Made by a program: the position numbers and the translations under genes | NCBI GenBank assembly: GCA_039636785.1 | Contig: CP144169.1 | Span: 1,798,001 to 1,862,000, forward strand | Origin: Micrococcaceae bacterium Sec5.7 | GTDB lineage: Bacteria > Actinomycetota > Actinomycetes > Actinomycetales > Micrococcaceae | Direction: 5' to 3' | DNA length: 64,000 nt | Shown: positions 42,865 to 52,889 of the stretch, in pieces | Layout of the letters: the number at the start of each line of letters is the position of its first letter | How positions within the stretch are numbered: position 1 is the first letter of the stretch | The notes under the pieces: model-generated | The model's database searches: none | Seen by the model: only the letters and a program-made list of their open reading frames with translations | Told to the model about the DNA's origin: nothing

Positions 42865-44454
42865 TTACTTCTGGACTATCAGCTCCGGGTTTGCCTGCTG
42901 ACATACAGTGTCGCCGGCAGTTTGGTTCACAATGTCCTTCGGAAGCGCCACGGCACCGTACTTGGCGCCGGTGGTGAAATCCGAGCCCAGATAGACCTGG
43001 ACTCCCGCAACCGCAGTGGCCGGCGCCACCTGGGTGGCCGGGATTCCCAGAAGCGCAGCCACGTCCGCGGCCACATCAGCGAATTCACCGCCATAAAAAA
43101 CCATTGATTGCGCCACGGGCTCGGCGACCAGCTGCGTGGTCTGAGTGAAGCGCCCGGCGATAAGAACCTGCGCGATTTCCTGGGTGCGGGCCGGTACACC
43201 GCTGCCGTTGGCCACTGCAACCGGCTGGAGGGACTTGTCATAAGGGGCTGTGGTGGGTGCCGGCGCCGTAGTTGTTGTCGGGCGGGGTGCCGGCGACGCC
43301 GAGGCGCCGGCGGATGGCGAGGCACTGGGCTTCGCGTTCGGATCCGTGAGGTCAACATCCTTTCGCAGTGCCGCGAAGAGCTGGGACACCGCCGGTTCGC
43401 TTACTTCCAGGCGGTTGGGGTCGCTGACGGCCGGCGCGGTGGGAACGGCGACAAAGGCAACCTTCCCGACGTCGATGCTCTTGAGCCGGTTGCCGATGGT
43501 CAACAGGGCCGGAACCGAGCCGAGTCCATCGTCCACCGTGAGGTTCTGCGTCACAACGTCAGCTATCCGCAGCATTTTCCCGGGATCTGTCAACGTGCCC
43601 TCGTCCTTGATTTTCCGGGTGAGGGACGACAGGAAACCCTGCTGGGCCTTGATCCGGCCAAGGTCTCCTCCATCGGCAAAGGCGTGGCGGGTCCGGAGGA
43701 ACGCCAGAGCCTGCTCGCCCTGGACCGAGGACGTCCCCTTGGGAAGGCGGAGCCTGGAATCCGGATCGTAAACGGCGTCGCTGATGCAGACTTCCACGCC
43801 GCCCACCGTGTTGGAGAGCTCCTTGACGGCAGTGAAATCCGCCATCATGAAGTGGTCGATTTCCAGCCCGGTGAGTTGGTTGACGGTGTCCACGGCACAG
43901 CCGATGCCAGCCTGCGCCATGGCCTCATTGATCATGACCCCGCTGCGGGCGGCGAAAACTTTCTTCGTCTTCGGGTCGGTACATTCAGGGATGTCCACCA
44001 GCAGGTCCCGCGGGAAGCTGATCACGCTGACGCGCTTGTTGTCAGCGGAAATGTCCATCAGCATCATCACATCCGACTGCCCGTAGCCGGTGGAGTCCTC
44101 CGCACTGCCGTACTCGGAATTCTTGCCGTCGCGGGTATCCGAACCGAGAATCAGGATCTGCATCCTGTCCCTGGAATCGTCAACCGGATTCTCGGTCTTA
44201 CCGCTGCCGGCGCCGAGAGGGGCCTTCGAGATGTTCATCTGCAGCCGGATGAACCAATATCCCGCGAACGCCAGCCCTGCGACGAGAAGGACTGACGCAA
44301 CCGCGGTTGTCACCTTGAGCCAGCCGGGCATGCGGCGCGCCGAGCCCAGATGGCGGGCTCCGAGGATAGCAGCGTCCTCCGTGTGCCTGGCAGCCGATTC
44401 CGGGATGGCTGAAGTATCAGCTCCGTGCTCGCGGTTCTCGCGGCGTCGCACCAC
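42865..44454 (-). CDS. LCP-family cell-wall ligase with LytR C-terminal domain
   Basis: A 529-residue LytR-CpsA-Psr protein that attaches secondary wall polymers to peptidoglycan outside the membrane. It has a cytoplasmic N-terminus of about 45 residues, one transmembrane helix (46-72), and the LCP domain with ILILGSDTRDG, DVMMLMDI, VISFPRDLLVDIPE and FLRTRHAFADGGDLGRIKAQQGFL. A Pro/Ala/Thr linker (about 385-420) leads to the LytR_C domain ending IVQK. It is the last gene of a minus-strand block, 102 bp downstream of era. Confidence 0.92.
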   Translation of the reverse strand: MVRRRENREHGADTSAIPESAARHTEDAAILGARHLGSARRMPGWLKVTTAVASVLLVAGLAFAGYWFIRLQMNISKAPLGAGSGKTENPVDDSRDRMQILILGSDTRDGKNSEYGSAEDSTGYGQSDVMMLMDISADNKRVSVISFPRDLLVDIPECTDPKTKKVFAARSGVMINEAMAQAGIGCAVDTVNQLTGLEIDHFMMADFTAVKELSNTVGGVEVCISDAVYDPDSRLRLPKGTSSVQGEQALAFLRTRHAFADGGDLGRIKAQQGFLSSLTRKIKDEGTLTDPGKMLRIADVVTQNLTVDDGLGSVPALLTIGNRLKSIDVGKVAFVAVPTAPAVSDPNRLEVSEPAVSQLFAALRKDVDLTDPNAKPSASPSAGASASPAPRPTTTTAPAPTTAPYDKSLQPVAVANGSGVPARTQEIAQVLIAGRFTQTTQLVAEPVAQSMVFYGGEFADVAADVAALLGIPATQVAPATAVAGVQVYLGSDFTTGAKYGAVALPKDIVNQTAGDTVCQQANPELIVQK

Positions 44455-44556
44455 TGGGTGTACCTTCCTCTAAAAACTGGATCCGGCCCATTTTAGTGGG
44501 CAAGTCTGGGAAAACGCCCGAAGGGCAGGCCGGAGCCTTGCGTGTACACGAGCCTC

Positions 44557-45516
44557 CTAGAATCCGAGCTTAACGAGCTGCTTGGGATCGCGTTGCCAGT
44601 CCTTGGCCACCTTGACATGCAGGTCCAGATATACCCGGGTACCAAGCAGCGCTTCAATGCCCTTGCGCGCAGTGGTGCCCACTTCACGTAGCCGGGCCCC
44701 TCCCTTGCCGATGATGATTGCCTTCTGCGACGACCGTTCGACGTACAGATTCACACGGACGTCGAGGAACGGGCTGTCCTCGGGCCGTCCTTCCCTGGGC
44801 ACGATCTCGTCGACCACAACAGCCAGGGAATGGGGAAGCTCGTCCCGGACGCCTTCGAGGGCTGCCTCGCGGATGAGCTCCGCCACCATCACAGCTTCGG
44901 GTTCGTCCGTCAGTTCACCATCAGGATAGAGCGGCGGCGACGGCGGCATGTGACTGATCAGGACGTCCGCTACTGTCCCCACCTGGAAGCCGTCCGTGGC
45001 GGACACGGGGACAATATCCTTCCATCCGTCTTCGCCCAGGACAGTGCGCCCCAGAGCGGCAACAGCCAGAAGCTGTTCGGTCAGGGCCTGGCGGTCCACC
45101 AGATCAGTCTTGGTCACAATTGCGATGATGGGCTTGTTGCCCACCGCGGCAAGCTGGGCGGCGATGTATTTGTCGCCGGGGCCGATCTTCTCGTTTGCGG
45201 GAAGGCAGAAGCCGATCGCGTCAACCTCGGACAACGTGCCCGCCACGAGGTCATTGAGCCGCCTGCCCAGCAGCGTGCGCGGCCTGTGGAGCCCCGGTGT
45301 ATCCACCAGAATGAGCTGGGCATCCTCGCGGTGCACTATTCCCCTGATGGTGTGCCTCGTGGTCTGCGGCTTGGCTGAGGTGATGGCCACCTTCTTGCCA
45401 ACCAGAGCGTTGGTCAGTGTCGATTTCCCGGCATTAGGCCGGCCTACAAGGACCGAAAACCCGGCGTGGAACCCCCCAAAGTCCTCGCCGCCGTCGGCTT
45501 TATTCTTCTTGCTCAC
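44557..45516 (-). CDS. era: GTPase Era
   Basis: A 319-residue ribosome-assembly GTPase. The G domain shows VGRPNAGKST (residues 24-33), the switch with TTRHTIRG, VDTPGLH (G3) and VTKTDLVD (G4). The C-terminal KH domain ends with the GKGGARLREVGTTARKGIEALLGTRVYLDLHVKV signature that binds the 3' end of 16S rRNA. Its start overlaps the end of the CNNM/CBS gene by 17 bp, closing the chain phoH-ybeY-CBS-era. Confidence 0.96.
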   Translation of the reverse strand: MSKKNKADGGEDFGGFHAGFSVLVGRPNAGKSTLTNALVGKKVAITSAKPQTTRHTIRGIVHREDAQLILVDTPGLHRPRTLLGRRLNDLVAGTLSEVDAIGFCLPANEKIGPGDKYIAAQLAAVGNKPIIAIVTKTDLVDRQALTEQLLAVAALGRTVLGEDGWKDIVPVSATDGFQVGTVADVLISHMPPSPPLYPDGELTDEPEAVMVAELIREAALEGVRDELPHSLAVVVDEIVPREGRPEDSPFLDVRVNLYVERSSQKAIIIGKGGARLREVGTTARKGIEALLGTRVYLDLHVKVAKDWQRDPKQLVKLGF

Positions 45517-46831
45517 GTGGAACTCCCTGTTGCGTTGGTTCGGCCTCGTCGATATGGTCTACAAGGTCAGTTTCTTCCTTTGGTGCAGCTGCCGCAATGA
45601 TGTGGCTGACGCGGTTTCGGCGACCTTCGAGGCGCTCGGCCCGCAAGGAGACCCCGTCCACCTCGACGGTGCTGCCCACAATTGGCACACGGCCGAGTGC
45701 TTTCGCCAGCAGCCCGCCCACCGTGTCCACTTCGTCGTCGTCGAGTTCGATGTCAAACAGCTCGCCGAGATCGTCAATACTCATTCGGGCGCTGACGCGG
45801 TACCTACCGTCACCGAGCTCGACAGCCTCAGCACTTTCGGTGTCGTATTCGTCCACGATCTCGCCGACGATCTCCTCGATGAGATCCTCCAGCGTGACCA
45901 GACCGGCCGTGCCTCCATACTCATCTATAACAATGGCAACATGGGTGGATTCCTTCTGAAGCTCGCGAAGGAGATCGCTGACAGGCTTGGACTCGGGAAC
46001 GTACCGGACTTCCCTCGCCAGGGCGTCAACCACAGGAGCCACCTCATCGGGGCCCAGCCTGTGCAGAGTCGCGGCCACATCCTTGAGGTAAACGATGCCC
46101 AGAATCTGGTCCGTGTTGTCTCCGATGACGGGAATCCGTGAGTATCCGGACCGGAGGAAGAGTGACATTGCCCGCCTCAAACTGGACCCGGCGTCAATGC
46201 TCAGGATGTCTGTCCGGGGCACCATGACAGCACGGACCAGCGTGTCACCGAAGTCGAACACGGACTGGATCATCTCCGCCTCGTTGTCCTCGATCATGTC
46301 CGATTCCGTGGCCCTGTCCACGAGTTCGCGGAACTCCTCTTCACTGAAAAAAGCTTCATCACCGCCGGGTGCACCCGGGGCGGCAGCGCTCCCCAGTGCG
46401 ACCAGCCATCCCGGAATGGGGCCAAGGCTCCAGGCAAGCGAACGGATCAGGGGGGCGGTGAACCTGACCACCGCTGCGGAGTGCAGCCGGCCAAGTTGCC
46501 GGGGCGAAACGCCCACGATCACAAACCCTAGAATGGCCATGATGCCGGTCGCTGCGAGCCCGGCCAGCCACACATTGTCCAGAAGGCTGTGAAGTAGTAC
46601 GGCGACAGCGACAGCGGAGGCCATTTCGAACCAGATCCGCCAGAACCGCAAGGCGCGGATGTGCGCCACCGGTTGTGCCAGGATGCGCTCGAGGGCGTTT
46701 CCGCGGCTCTTCAGGAGAGCCTCTTCGGCGTCGTGCCGGGGAAGGAAATTGAACGCTGCCTCGGCGGCCGTCAGCAGCGCCGCGAAACTGAGGAATGCCA
46801 GCGCCATGCAGACAAGGATCAGTGACGTCAC
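45500..46831 (-). CDS. CNNM/CBS-domain (HlyC/CorC-type) transporter
   Basis: A 443-residue protein with an N-terminal CNNM/DUF21 membrane domain of about four helices, two CBS domains (about residues 200-320, including MVPRTDILSIDAGSSLRRAMSLFLRSGYSRIPVIGDNTDQILGIVYLKDV and HVAIVIDEYGGTAGLVTLEDLIEEIVGEI), and a C-terminal CorC_HlyC domain (about 335-415). Family members are linked to magnesium or cobalt efflux. It overlaps ybeY by 4 bp and era by 17 bp, a conserved actinobacterial order. Confidence 0.92.
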   Translation of the reverse strand: MTSLILVCMALAFLSFAALLTAAEAAFNFLPRHDAEEALLKSRGNALERILAQPVAHIRALRFWRIWFEMASAVAVAVLLHSLLDNVWLAGLAATGIMAILGFVIVGVSPRQLGRLHSAAVVRFTAPLIRSLAWSLGPIPGWLVALGSAAAPGAPGGDEAFFSEEEFRELVDRATESDMIEDNEAEMIQSVFDFGDTLVRAVMVPRTDILSIDAGSSLRRAMSLFLRSGYSRIPVIGDNTDQILGIVYLKDVAATLHRLGPDEVAPVVDALAREVRYVPESKPVSDLLRELQKESTHVAIVIDEYGGTAGLVTLEDLIEEIVGEIVDEYDTESAEAVELGDGRYRVSARMSIDDLGELFDIELDDDEVDTVGGLLAKALGRVPIVGSTVEVDGVSLRAERLEGRRNRVSHIIAAAAPKEETDLVDHIDEAEPTQQGVPREQEE

Positions 46832-47301
46832 TGCGTCGTCTCGGACGGCGCTTCTTTGCCGGTGAAGCCGGACAACAGTTCGCGTTGGAGACCGAACATT
46901 TCGGCCTTCTCTTCCGGCTCAGCATGGTCATAGCCGAGCAGGTGCAGTATTCCGTGGGTGGTCAGGAGGAGCATTTCATCCTGTGTGGAGTGCCCGGCAT
47001 TCCGCGCCTGGACTTCCGCGACCTGCGGGCAGACAGCAATGTCACCGAGCATGCCCTGAGGAGTCGGCTTGTCCGGTGTGCCGGGCGTGAGCTCGTCCAT
47101 CGGCACGGAAAGCACATCTGTTGAACCAGGCTCGTCCATCAGTTCCATGTGCAGCTTCTCCATGGCCGGCTCGTCCACCAGCAGGATGGACAACTCAGCC
47201 TGAGGATGAATATAGAGCTGCTCCAGGATGAACCGGGACAGCGCCACCAGCTGGGCCTCATCGACCTGGATTCCGGACTCGTTGTTCACTTCGATGCTCA
47301 T
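46828..47301 (-). CDS. ybeY: Endoribonuclease YbeY
   Basis: A 157-residue metal-dependent RNase that matures the 3' end of 16S rRNA. The zinc motif HGILHLLGYDH (H-x3-H-x5-H) lies near residue 118. DVLSVPMDE precedes it, as usual. It overlaps phoH and the CNNM/CBS gene by 4 bp each, so the whole chain is probably translated as a coupled unit with era, another 16S-maturation factor. Confidence 0.95.
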   Translation of the reverse strand: MSIEVNNESGIQVDEAQLVALSRFILEQLYIHPQAELSILLVDEPAMEKLHMELMDEPGSTDVLSVPMDELTPGTPDKPTPQGMLGDIAVCPQVAEVQARNAGHSTQDEMLLLTTHGILHLLGYDHAEPEEKAEMFGLQRELLSGFTGKEAPSETTQ

Positions 47302-48476
47302 GCGCGCTCCCCCCGCTTCTCCCGGGCGACGGAATGCTGCATCCGGTTTCTCTGCGCGTCATCCCAGACGCTGTAGGCCCTGACGATATCGCCGACGAGC
47401 TTGTGGCGGACCACGTCGGCCGCGTCCAGCACGGAAAAATTGACGTCGTCGATTCCTTGCAGGATTTCCTCCACAATGCGCAGCCCGGACCTGGTGCCAA
47501 AGGGCAGATCCACCTGCGTGACGTCTCCGGTGACCACCATCTTTGATCCGAAGCCAAGCCGGGTCAGGAACATCTTCATCTGTGCGGGCGTGGTGTTCTG
47601 CGCTTCGTCAAGGATGATGAAGGCGTCGTTGAGGGTCCGGCCCCTCATGTAGGCCAGAGGTGCCACCTCGATGGTCCCCGCCGCCATAAGCCTCGGGATG
47701 GATTCGGGATCCATCATGTCGTGCAGGGCATCGTAAAGTGGGCGAAGGTAGGGGTCGATCTTGTCGCTCAGGGTGCCTGGCAGAAACCCCAGCCGCTCCC
47801 CCGCTTCAACGGCAGGACGGGTCAGGATGATACGGCTGACTTCCTTCTGCTGCAGGGCCTGGACTGCCTTGGCCATTGCCAGATATGTCTTCCCGGTACC
47901 CGCCGGGCCGATCCCGAAGATCACCGTGTTGGAGTCAATGGCGTCAACATAGTTCTTTTGGTTCAGCGTTTTGGGACGGATGGTCTTTCCACGGCTGGAC
48001 AGAATATCGTGCGTCAGCACGTCCACCGGATTCTGAAGGGACTGGCTCCGAAGAAGGGCAGCCAGCTGCTGCAATACTGCCGGATTGATGACAGTGCCGC
48101 GTGCAACCAGGCCGCGCACCTCCTGGAGCAGGCGCATGATGCGCGGGACGTCAGCGGCCGGGCCGCTGATGGTGAGCTCATTGCCTCGGACATGGAAACT
48201 CACAGCGGGGAACTGCTCTTCAATAAAGCGCAGCGCTTCGTCATGACTGCCGAGGGACTGGACCATCTGATCAGAGTTGTCGAATATAACCACCTCCGTC
48301 CGGACGCCCGAGAGAGTATGTGGAAATTCGCCGGAGGTGCGTTCTCCGGTGTTCAACCGGCGCTTCCCGTTTGCTGATTCAGTCATGGTGATGGCCCGCG
48401 GGCCTCTGGTCCCCTCCAGTTCGGAATATGAATCTGTGGCTGATCCGATGCGGCCGGGGTTGCTTTCGCCGTTCAC
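47298..48476 (-). CDS. PhoH-like ATPase
   Basis: A 392-residue PhoH-family protein with an N-terminal KH-like region (about residues 65-130) and a helicase-type ATPase core: [18 protein letters not shown] (Walker A, about 187), [33 protein letters not shown] (Walker B), [13 protein letters not shown]. It is probably involved in RNA metabolism, given its constant link with ybeY. The GTG at 48476 is the longest start; ATG 48386 (MTESANGK), 30 codons later, is an equally plausible start because the first 30 residues look unconserved. Confidence 0.9.
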   Translation of the reverse strand: MNGESNPGRIGSATDSYSELEGTRGPRAITMTESANGKRRLNTGERTSGEFPHTLSGVRTEVVIFDNSDQMVQSLGSHDEALRFIEEQFPAVSFHVRGNELTISGPAADVPRIMRLLQEVRGLVARGTVINPAVLQQLAALLRSQSLQNPVDVLTHDILSSRGKTIRPKTLNQKNYVDAIDSNTVIFGIGPAGTGKTYLAMAKAVQALQQKEVSRIILTRPAVEAGERLGFLPGTLSDKIDPYLRPLYDALHDMMDPESIPRLMAAGTIEVAPLAYMRGRTLNDAFIILDEAQNTTPAQMKMFLTRLGFGSKMVVTGDVTQVDLPFGTRSGLRIVEEILQGIDDVNFSVLDAADVVRHKLVGDIVRAYSVWDDAQRNRMQHSVAREKRGERA

Positions 48477-48732
48477 CGGTACTCATCAGAGTCCTACCAT
48501 CTTACGCCAGCACGTCAGCTGGAATGCCTCGGGATTGATGACGGACAGGCCACGGTTCCGTGGCGTGTTCCCGTCATTAGGTATCAACTTTGTATCGGCC
48601 TCGTATCTTTCCCGTTGCAGTTCGCCAACCGGCCGGAAATCCGCCACTGCGGTCTTCCGTCATGTGTAATGCTGGAAAAGCGGGTGGCCCAGGAACCCGT
48701 GCAAAGCCGCCGTCACGGTCAGGCGCACAACA

Positions 48733-49716
48733 TTGCGACACCACACCGAAGGGACCGAGCACATTCGAGAGCCAGGAATTTCACGACCGTTGGCAGGCAG
48801 GCGGATCCGTTCCGCTGTGCTGCTGGGGTTGCTTCCTGCTGCCCTGATGCTCTCCGGGTGCATTGCCACCCCTGAACCTGACACATCAACGGCAACCAGC
48901 CCGTCCCAGGCCGCTGCCCCGGCCTCACCCGGGGTTTCCACCACCAGTGCGCCGCTGGAAACCACGCAGTCCACCAACAAGGCGCCCGTGTACTGGATCG
49001 GCCGCAGCAACAACAATGCATTTCTGTACCGGGAATTCCGCGATGTTCCAGATCAGGAGAACCCCATCACGCGAGCCCTTCGTGCGATGATGTCGGACAA
49101 GCCGCTCGATCCGGATTTCTTTACACCGTGGCAGAACCCCAAGACGCTCGCCACATCAATTTCCGGCAAGAACGTCATCACTGTTGACGTCTCTGCTGAC
49201 GCTTTCAACAGCAACCTCGACGCCGATACGGCCGAGCGCGCCATCCAGCAGCTGGTTTATACAGCCACTGCCGCAGGCGCGAGCTCAGGACTTATTGACA
49301 CCGGCCAGCAGATCCAGGTGGTGGTTCTGGTTGACGGGCACACCGACTACCTCGCCTTTGGCCACGTCAAACTGGGCGCACCGACCTCACGCAGTGTGGG
49401 ACTGGTGGCGCCCGTGTGGATCATCGATCCGCAGGAAGGCGTGGAAGTGCCCGACGGCAGCGTCAAGATCACGGGCCGAAGCACAGTGCCGGGCGGCAAG
49501 CTTCGCTGGAAGATCCTGCGGGCGCAGGACAACGGGGACAAGGATTCCTACCTCAGCGGCGAAACTACGGCCGCACCGGAGCCGGGACAGTCGGGAGTGT
49601 TTACGCTGGCCCTGAATCTGGGGGCAGGCAACTACGAACTGCGGGTATCACAGGTGGATCCCGCTCAGAGCGAGCAGGAACTGAACGTTGACACGCGGGG
49701 CTTTTCAATACGCTAG
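48733..49716 (+). CDS. GerMN-domain lipoprotein with Gmad2 domain
   Basis: A 327-residue secreted lipoprotein. After a hydrophilic start comes a signal peptide with lipobox LMLSGC (about residue 42), a Ser/Thr/Pro linker, a GerMN domain (PVYWIGRSNNNAFLYREFRDV...ENPITRALRAMM...VITVDVSADAF) and a C-terminal Gmad2 Ig-like domain (VWIIDPQEGVEVPDGSVKITGRSTV). GerMN domains occur in spore-germination and envelope proteins; here it probably acts at the cell surface. The start may be TTG 48733 or a later codon. It is divergent from phoH across 256 bp in which I see no gene. Confidence 0.8.
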   Translation: MRHHTEGTEHIREPGISRPLAGRRIRSAVLLGLLPAALMLSGCIATPEPDTSTATSPSQAAAPASPGVSTTSAPLETTQSTNKAPVYWIGRSNNNAFLYREFRDVPDQENPITRALRAMMSDKPLDPDFFTPWQNPKTLATSISGKNVITVDVSADAFNSNLDADTAERAIQQLVYTATAAGASSGLIDTGQQIQVVVLVDGHTDYLAFGHVKLGAPTSRSVGLVAPVWIIDPQEGVEVPDGSVKITGRSTVPGGKLRWKILRAQDNGDKDSYLSGETTAAPEPGQSGVFTLALNLGAGNYELRVSQVDPAQSEQELNVDTRGFSIR

Positions 49717-49733
49717 CGGCTACCAGCGGCAGG

Positions 49734-50501
49734 CTACCAGCGACCCAAGACGTCGTTTGCCAGGACAAGCGCAGCCGGACCCGCAGTGGATGAACGAAGA
49801 ACGTGATGTCCAAGCAGCGCCGTTACGGCACCTGCGCTGCACAGTCCGGTGACTTCGCCAGGGCTGATGCCACCTTCAGGACCTACTATCAGCAGGATCT
49901 CGCACGGGCCCTCGCCTTGGACCGGAATCGCCCATGCCTCCAGTACCTGCCGGAGCGGCCTGACCGCGTCCTCGTGAAGAATGACCGCAAGATCAGCCGC
50001 TGCCGCTGCCGCGGTTAGCCCATGGGTGTCGATTGCGGCCCTCACCTCGGGGATCCATGAGCGCCTCGCCTGCTTGGCGGCCGCGGTCACCACGGACGTC
50101 CATTTTGCATGCGCCTTGGCGGCACGTTCCCCCTTCCACCGGACAATCGAACGCTCCGATTGCCAGGGGATAACGGCGTCTATTCCAAGCTCAGTCGCCA
50201 TCTCGGCGGCCAGCTCGGCACGGTCGCCCTTGGCAAGGGCCTGCACCAAAACGAGGCGGACTTCCGGCTGCTCCTCGACGTCCAGTGTGCAACAGTCCAC
50301 TGTCAGCTCGGCGGGGCTTGCGGCCGAGACCGTTCCGGTGAGGCGTTTCCCTGCACCATCCGCGATATCCACAGCCTCACCCGTTGCCAGACGTTTGACT
50401 GTGACTGCGTGGCGGGCTTCCGCTCCCCGGAGAACAAACTGCCCGCCGGGAACAACGTGGTCCAGGGTCCCTGCAGGAGTAAAAAAGACCGGGTTGCTCA
50501 C
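49734..50501 (-). CDS. rsmE: 16S rRNA (uracil-1498-N3) methyltransferase
   Basis: A 255-residue SPOUT-class methyltransferase. It has an N-terminal PUA-like domain (FVLRGAEARHAVTVKRLATGEAVDIADGAGKRLTGTV) and a knotted catalytic domain with LVLVQALAKGDRAELAAEMATELGIDAVIPWQSERSIVRW, LLIVGPEGGISPGEV (SAM binding) and the closing HHVLRSSTAGPAAL. It methylates U1498 of 16S rRNA. It follows dnaJ by 2 bp, giving the usual hrcA-dnaJ-rsmE order. Confidence 0.94.
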   Translation of the reverse strand: MSNPVFFTPAGTLDHVVPGGQFVLRGAEARHAVTVKRLATGEAVDIADGAGKRLTGTVSAASPAELTVDCCTLDVEEQPEVRLVLVQALAKGDRAELAAEMATELGIDAVIPWQSERSIVRWKGERAAKAHAKWTSVVTAAAKQARRSWIPEVRAAIDTHGLTAAAAAADLAVILHEDAVRPLRQVLEAWAIPVQGEGPCEILLIVGPEGGISPGEVTGLCSAGAVTALLGHHVLRSSTAGPAALVLANDVLGRW

Positions 50502-50503
50502 TG

Positions 50504-51628
50504 CTACAGGTTACCGAGTCTGTCCCGCAGCTTGGAAAAGACACCGCCGCTTGCCGCGAGTTTTCCTTCAGTGAACTGTTCGTCGCGGAGTTTTGCCAGC
50601 TGCCGGAGAAGGTCCTCCTGCGCGGGGTCAAGCTTCGCGGGTGTCTCCACCTGAAGATGCACCTTGAGGTCACCGCGACCGTAGCCGCGCAGGTGAGTCA
50701 CGCCCAGACCGCGGACGGTGATGATTTCGCCTGACTGGGTCCCTGCTCTGACATCGATCTCCTGCTGGCCGTCGAAGGTGTCAAGGCTCAGCTCGGTGCC
50801 GAGGGCCGCAGCGGTCATGGGGATGTTGAGCGTGGCATGGAGGTCGTCGCCGTCCCGGACGTAGGTGGCATCATTGTTGACCCGGAGCTCCACATAGAGA
50901 TCCCCGGCGGGGCCGCCTGCCGGACCGGCTTCGCCCTGGCCGGACAACTGGATGCGGGTACCCGTGGCAACGCCGGCAGGGACCTTGATGGTCAGTGAAC
51001 GGCGGCTGCGGATCCGGCCCTGGCCGTTGCATTCGTTACACGGATCCTTGATCACAGTTCCAAAGCCTTCACACGAACCGCACGGGGCGGCCGTCATGAC
51101 CTGGCCGAGGATGGAGCGCACTGCCCGCTGGACCTGGCCGCTGCCGCCGCAGATGTCGCAGCGCTCCGGGTGGCTTCCTTCCCGACAGCACGAACCCCCG
51201 CAGATGGGGCACGTGACAGCGGTGTCCACCTCAATTTTCCGGTTGACGCCGAAAACGGCGTCGCGCAGCTCGATCCGAACGCTGATGAGGGCGTCCTGTC
51301 CGCGCCGGACGCGCGAGGCGGGTCCGGAGGAACCGCCTGCGCCGAAGAAGGTGTCAAAAATGTCCTGGAAGGCAAATCCCTGGCCGGCGTAGCCGCCCCC
51401 GGACCCGTTGTCCGTGCCGTTTTCATTACCGGTGGTGTCATACACCCGGCGCTTCTGCGGGTCGGAGAGCACTTCGTAGGCATGTGTGACTGCCTTGAAG
51501 CGGTCAGAGGCATCCTCACCCGGGTTGACATCCGGGTGCAGGGTGCGGGCCAGCTTGCGGTAGGCCTTCTTGATCTCTTCTCCGGTGGCTTCCGGTGAGA
51601 CTCCAAGAACGTCGTAGTGGCTGCTCAA
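50504..51628 (-). CDS. dnaJ: Chaperone DnaJ (type I)
   Basis: A 374-residue Hsp40 co-chaperone of DnaK. The J domain carries HPD in [13 protein letters not shown] (about residue 30), followed by a Gly-rich region ([25 protein letters not shown]). Four CxxCxGxG-like zinc repeats follow: [25 protein letters not shown] and CNECNGQG, the first being atypical. The C-terminal substrate domains are complete. It is the second gene of the CIRCE-controlled hrcA operon, so this is the HrcA-linked DnaJ copy. Confidence 0.95.
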   Translation of the reverse strand: MSSHYDVLGVSPEATGEEIKKAYRKLARTLHPDVNPGEDASDRFKAVTHAYEVLSDPQKRRVYDTTGNENGTDNGSGGGYAGQGFAFQDIFDTFFGAGGSSGPASRVRRGQDALISVRIELRDAVFGVNRKIEVDTAVTCPICGGSCCREGSHPERCDICGGSGQVQRAVRSILGQVMTAAPCGSCEGFGTVIKDPCNECNGQGRIRSRRSLTIKVPAGVATGTRIQLSGQGEAGPAGGPAGDLYVELRVNNDATYVRDGDDLHATLNIPMTAAALGTELSLDTFDGQQEIDVRAGTQSGEIITVRGLGVTHLRGYGRGDLKVHLQVETPAKLDPAQEDLLRQLAKLRDEQFTEGKLAASGGVFSKLRDRLGNL

Positions 51629-51686
51629 AGTTCGTATCTCTTCCTGGTTGTACTGCTTGTTGTGCGAGGGTCAGGGGTCCGTGGTG

Positions 51687-52700
51687 TCACGGCCCCAGAA
51701 TCCTCGAAAGATAGCGGGCCACCGCGCGAACGGCGGCCATGGTTGTGGGGTAATCCATCCTGGTGGGGCCGAGTACACCGATTTTGGCAGTGCTGTCCGG
51801 GCCATAGCCTGTTGCCACGACCGAGGCTTCTGCCAGCCCGTCGTAGGGGTTCTCGCGGCCGATGCTCACTGTGACACCGCGGGGATCCTGCGCCATGTCA
51901 CCGAGCAGCCGCAGCATCACCACCTGCTCCTCGAGGGCTTCCAGGACCGGCCCTATGCTCAACGGGAAGTCGACGTTGGACCTGGCCAGATTGGCTGTGC
52001 CGGCCATAACCATACGTTCTTCCCTGCTGCTGTGGGCCAGGGCTTCCAGGCCACGGCACAGGGCCTGGGCCGCATGGCGTTGCCCGGGACTGCACGCAGC
52101 CACCACCGCCTGCAGGGTCTGAGGGAGCAGGGTCAGCGGTGTCCCGGAGAGGCTGCCGAGGAAGCGTGCACGCAGTGACGCCAAGGCATCGTCGCCCAGC
52201 TCCTGCCCTACGTCGATGACCCGCTGTTCCACTTTCCCGGTATTCGCGATGAGCACCACAAGGACCTGGCGCGGCGCCAGCAGGACAAATTCGATGTGCC
52301 GCACCAGGGCGCGGCTCAGGTGGGGATACTGCACGACGGCGACCTGGTTGGTCAGCTGCGAAAGGAGTCTCACGGTACGGTCCAGGACGTCGTCGAGGTC
52401 GTCGGAGCCCTCGAGCAGCGACTGGATGGCGCGGCGTTCCGCCTGCGAAAGCGGCTTAACCGCGGAGATCTGATCCACAAAGAGGCGGTAGCCCTTGTCT
52501 GTGGGGATCCGGCCGGAGCTGGTGTGCGGCGCGGTGATGAGTCCTTCGTCCTCAAGCGCTGCCATGTCGTTGCGTATGGTGGCACTCGAGACACCCAGGT
52601 GGTGGCGTTCCACGAGGGCCTTTGAACCGACGGGCTCGCGCGAATGTACGTAGTCCTCAACTATGGCGCGCAATACTTCCAGCTTGCGTGGCTCGCTCAT
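51687..52700 (-). CDS. hrcA: Heat-inducible transcription repressor HrcA
   Basis: A 337-residue repressor of chaperone operons. The winged-helix N-terminus reads RKLEVLRAIVEDYVHSREPVGSKALVERHHLGVSSATIRNDMAALEDEGLI. It is followed by TSSGRIPTDKGYRLFVD and a GAF-like and dimerisation domain ending LGPTRMDYPTTMAAVRAVARYL. ATG 52700 is chosen because GGGAGG stands at the proper distance; an in-frame start eight codons upstream covers that site. HrcA binds the CIRCE element lying 60 bp upstream, so it represses its own operon. Confidence 0.96.
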   Translation of the reverse strand: MSEPRKLEVLRAIVEDYVHSREPVGSKALVERHHLGVSSATIRNDMAALEDEGLITAPHTSSGRIPTDKGYRLFVDQISAVKPLSQAERRAIQSLLEGSDDLDDVLDRTVRLLSQLTNQVAVVQYPHLSRALVRHIEFVLLAPRQVLVVLIANTGKVEQRVIDVGQELGDDALASLRARFLGSLSGTPLTLLPQTLQAVVAACSPGQRHAAQALCRGLEALAHSSREERMVMAGTANLARSNVDFPLSIGPVLEALEEQVVMLRLLGDMAQDPRGVTVSIGRENPYDGLAEASVVATGYGPDSTAKIGVLGPTRMDYPTTMAAVRAVARYLSRILGP

Positions 52701-52759
52701 GATCCACCTCCCATCAACCGTCACGGGGCCGGGGCCTGTTGCGCCTCACCAACCCATCA

Positions 52760-52786
52760 TTAGCACTCGACATGCCTAAGTGCTAA
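52760..52786. promoter_or_regulatory. CIRCE operator
   Basis: TTAGCACTC, nine bases, then AAGTGCTAA: the CIRCE inverted repeat with a single mismatch (A for G at the first base of the right arm). It lies between hrcA and the divergent DUF3097 gene and is the HrcA binding site. The divergent gene could also be affected. Confidence 0.92.
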
Positions 52787-52889
52787 CCAGTCTAATATGA
52801 GTCGCCGCGTTGTTAGCATTGGTACCGCTCCGGGCGAAATTCCGGGCCATGTACCAACGCAGGCTCCTAGTGCAAGGCAGTGTGAAACC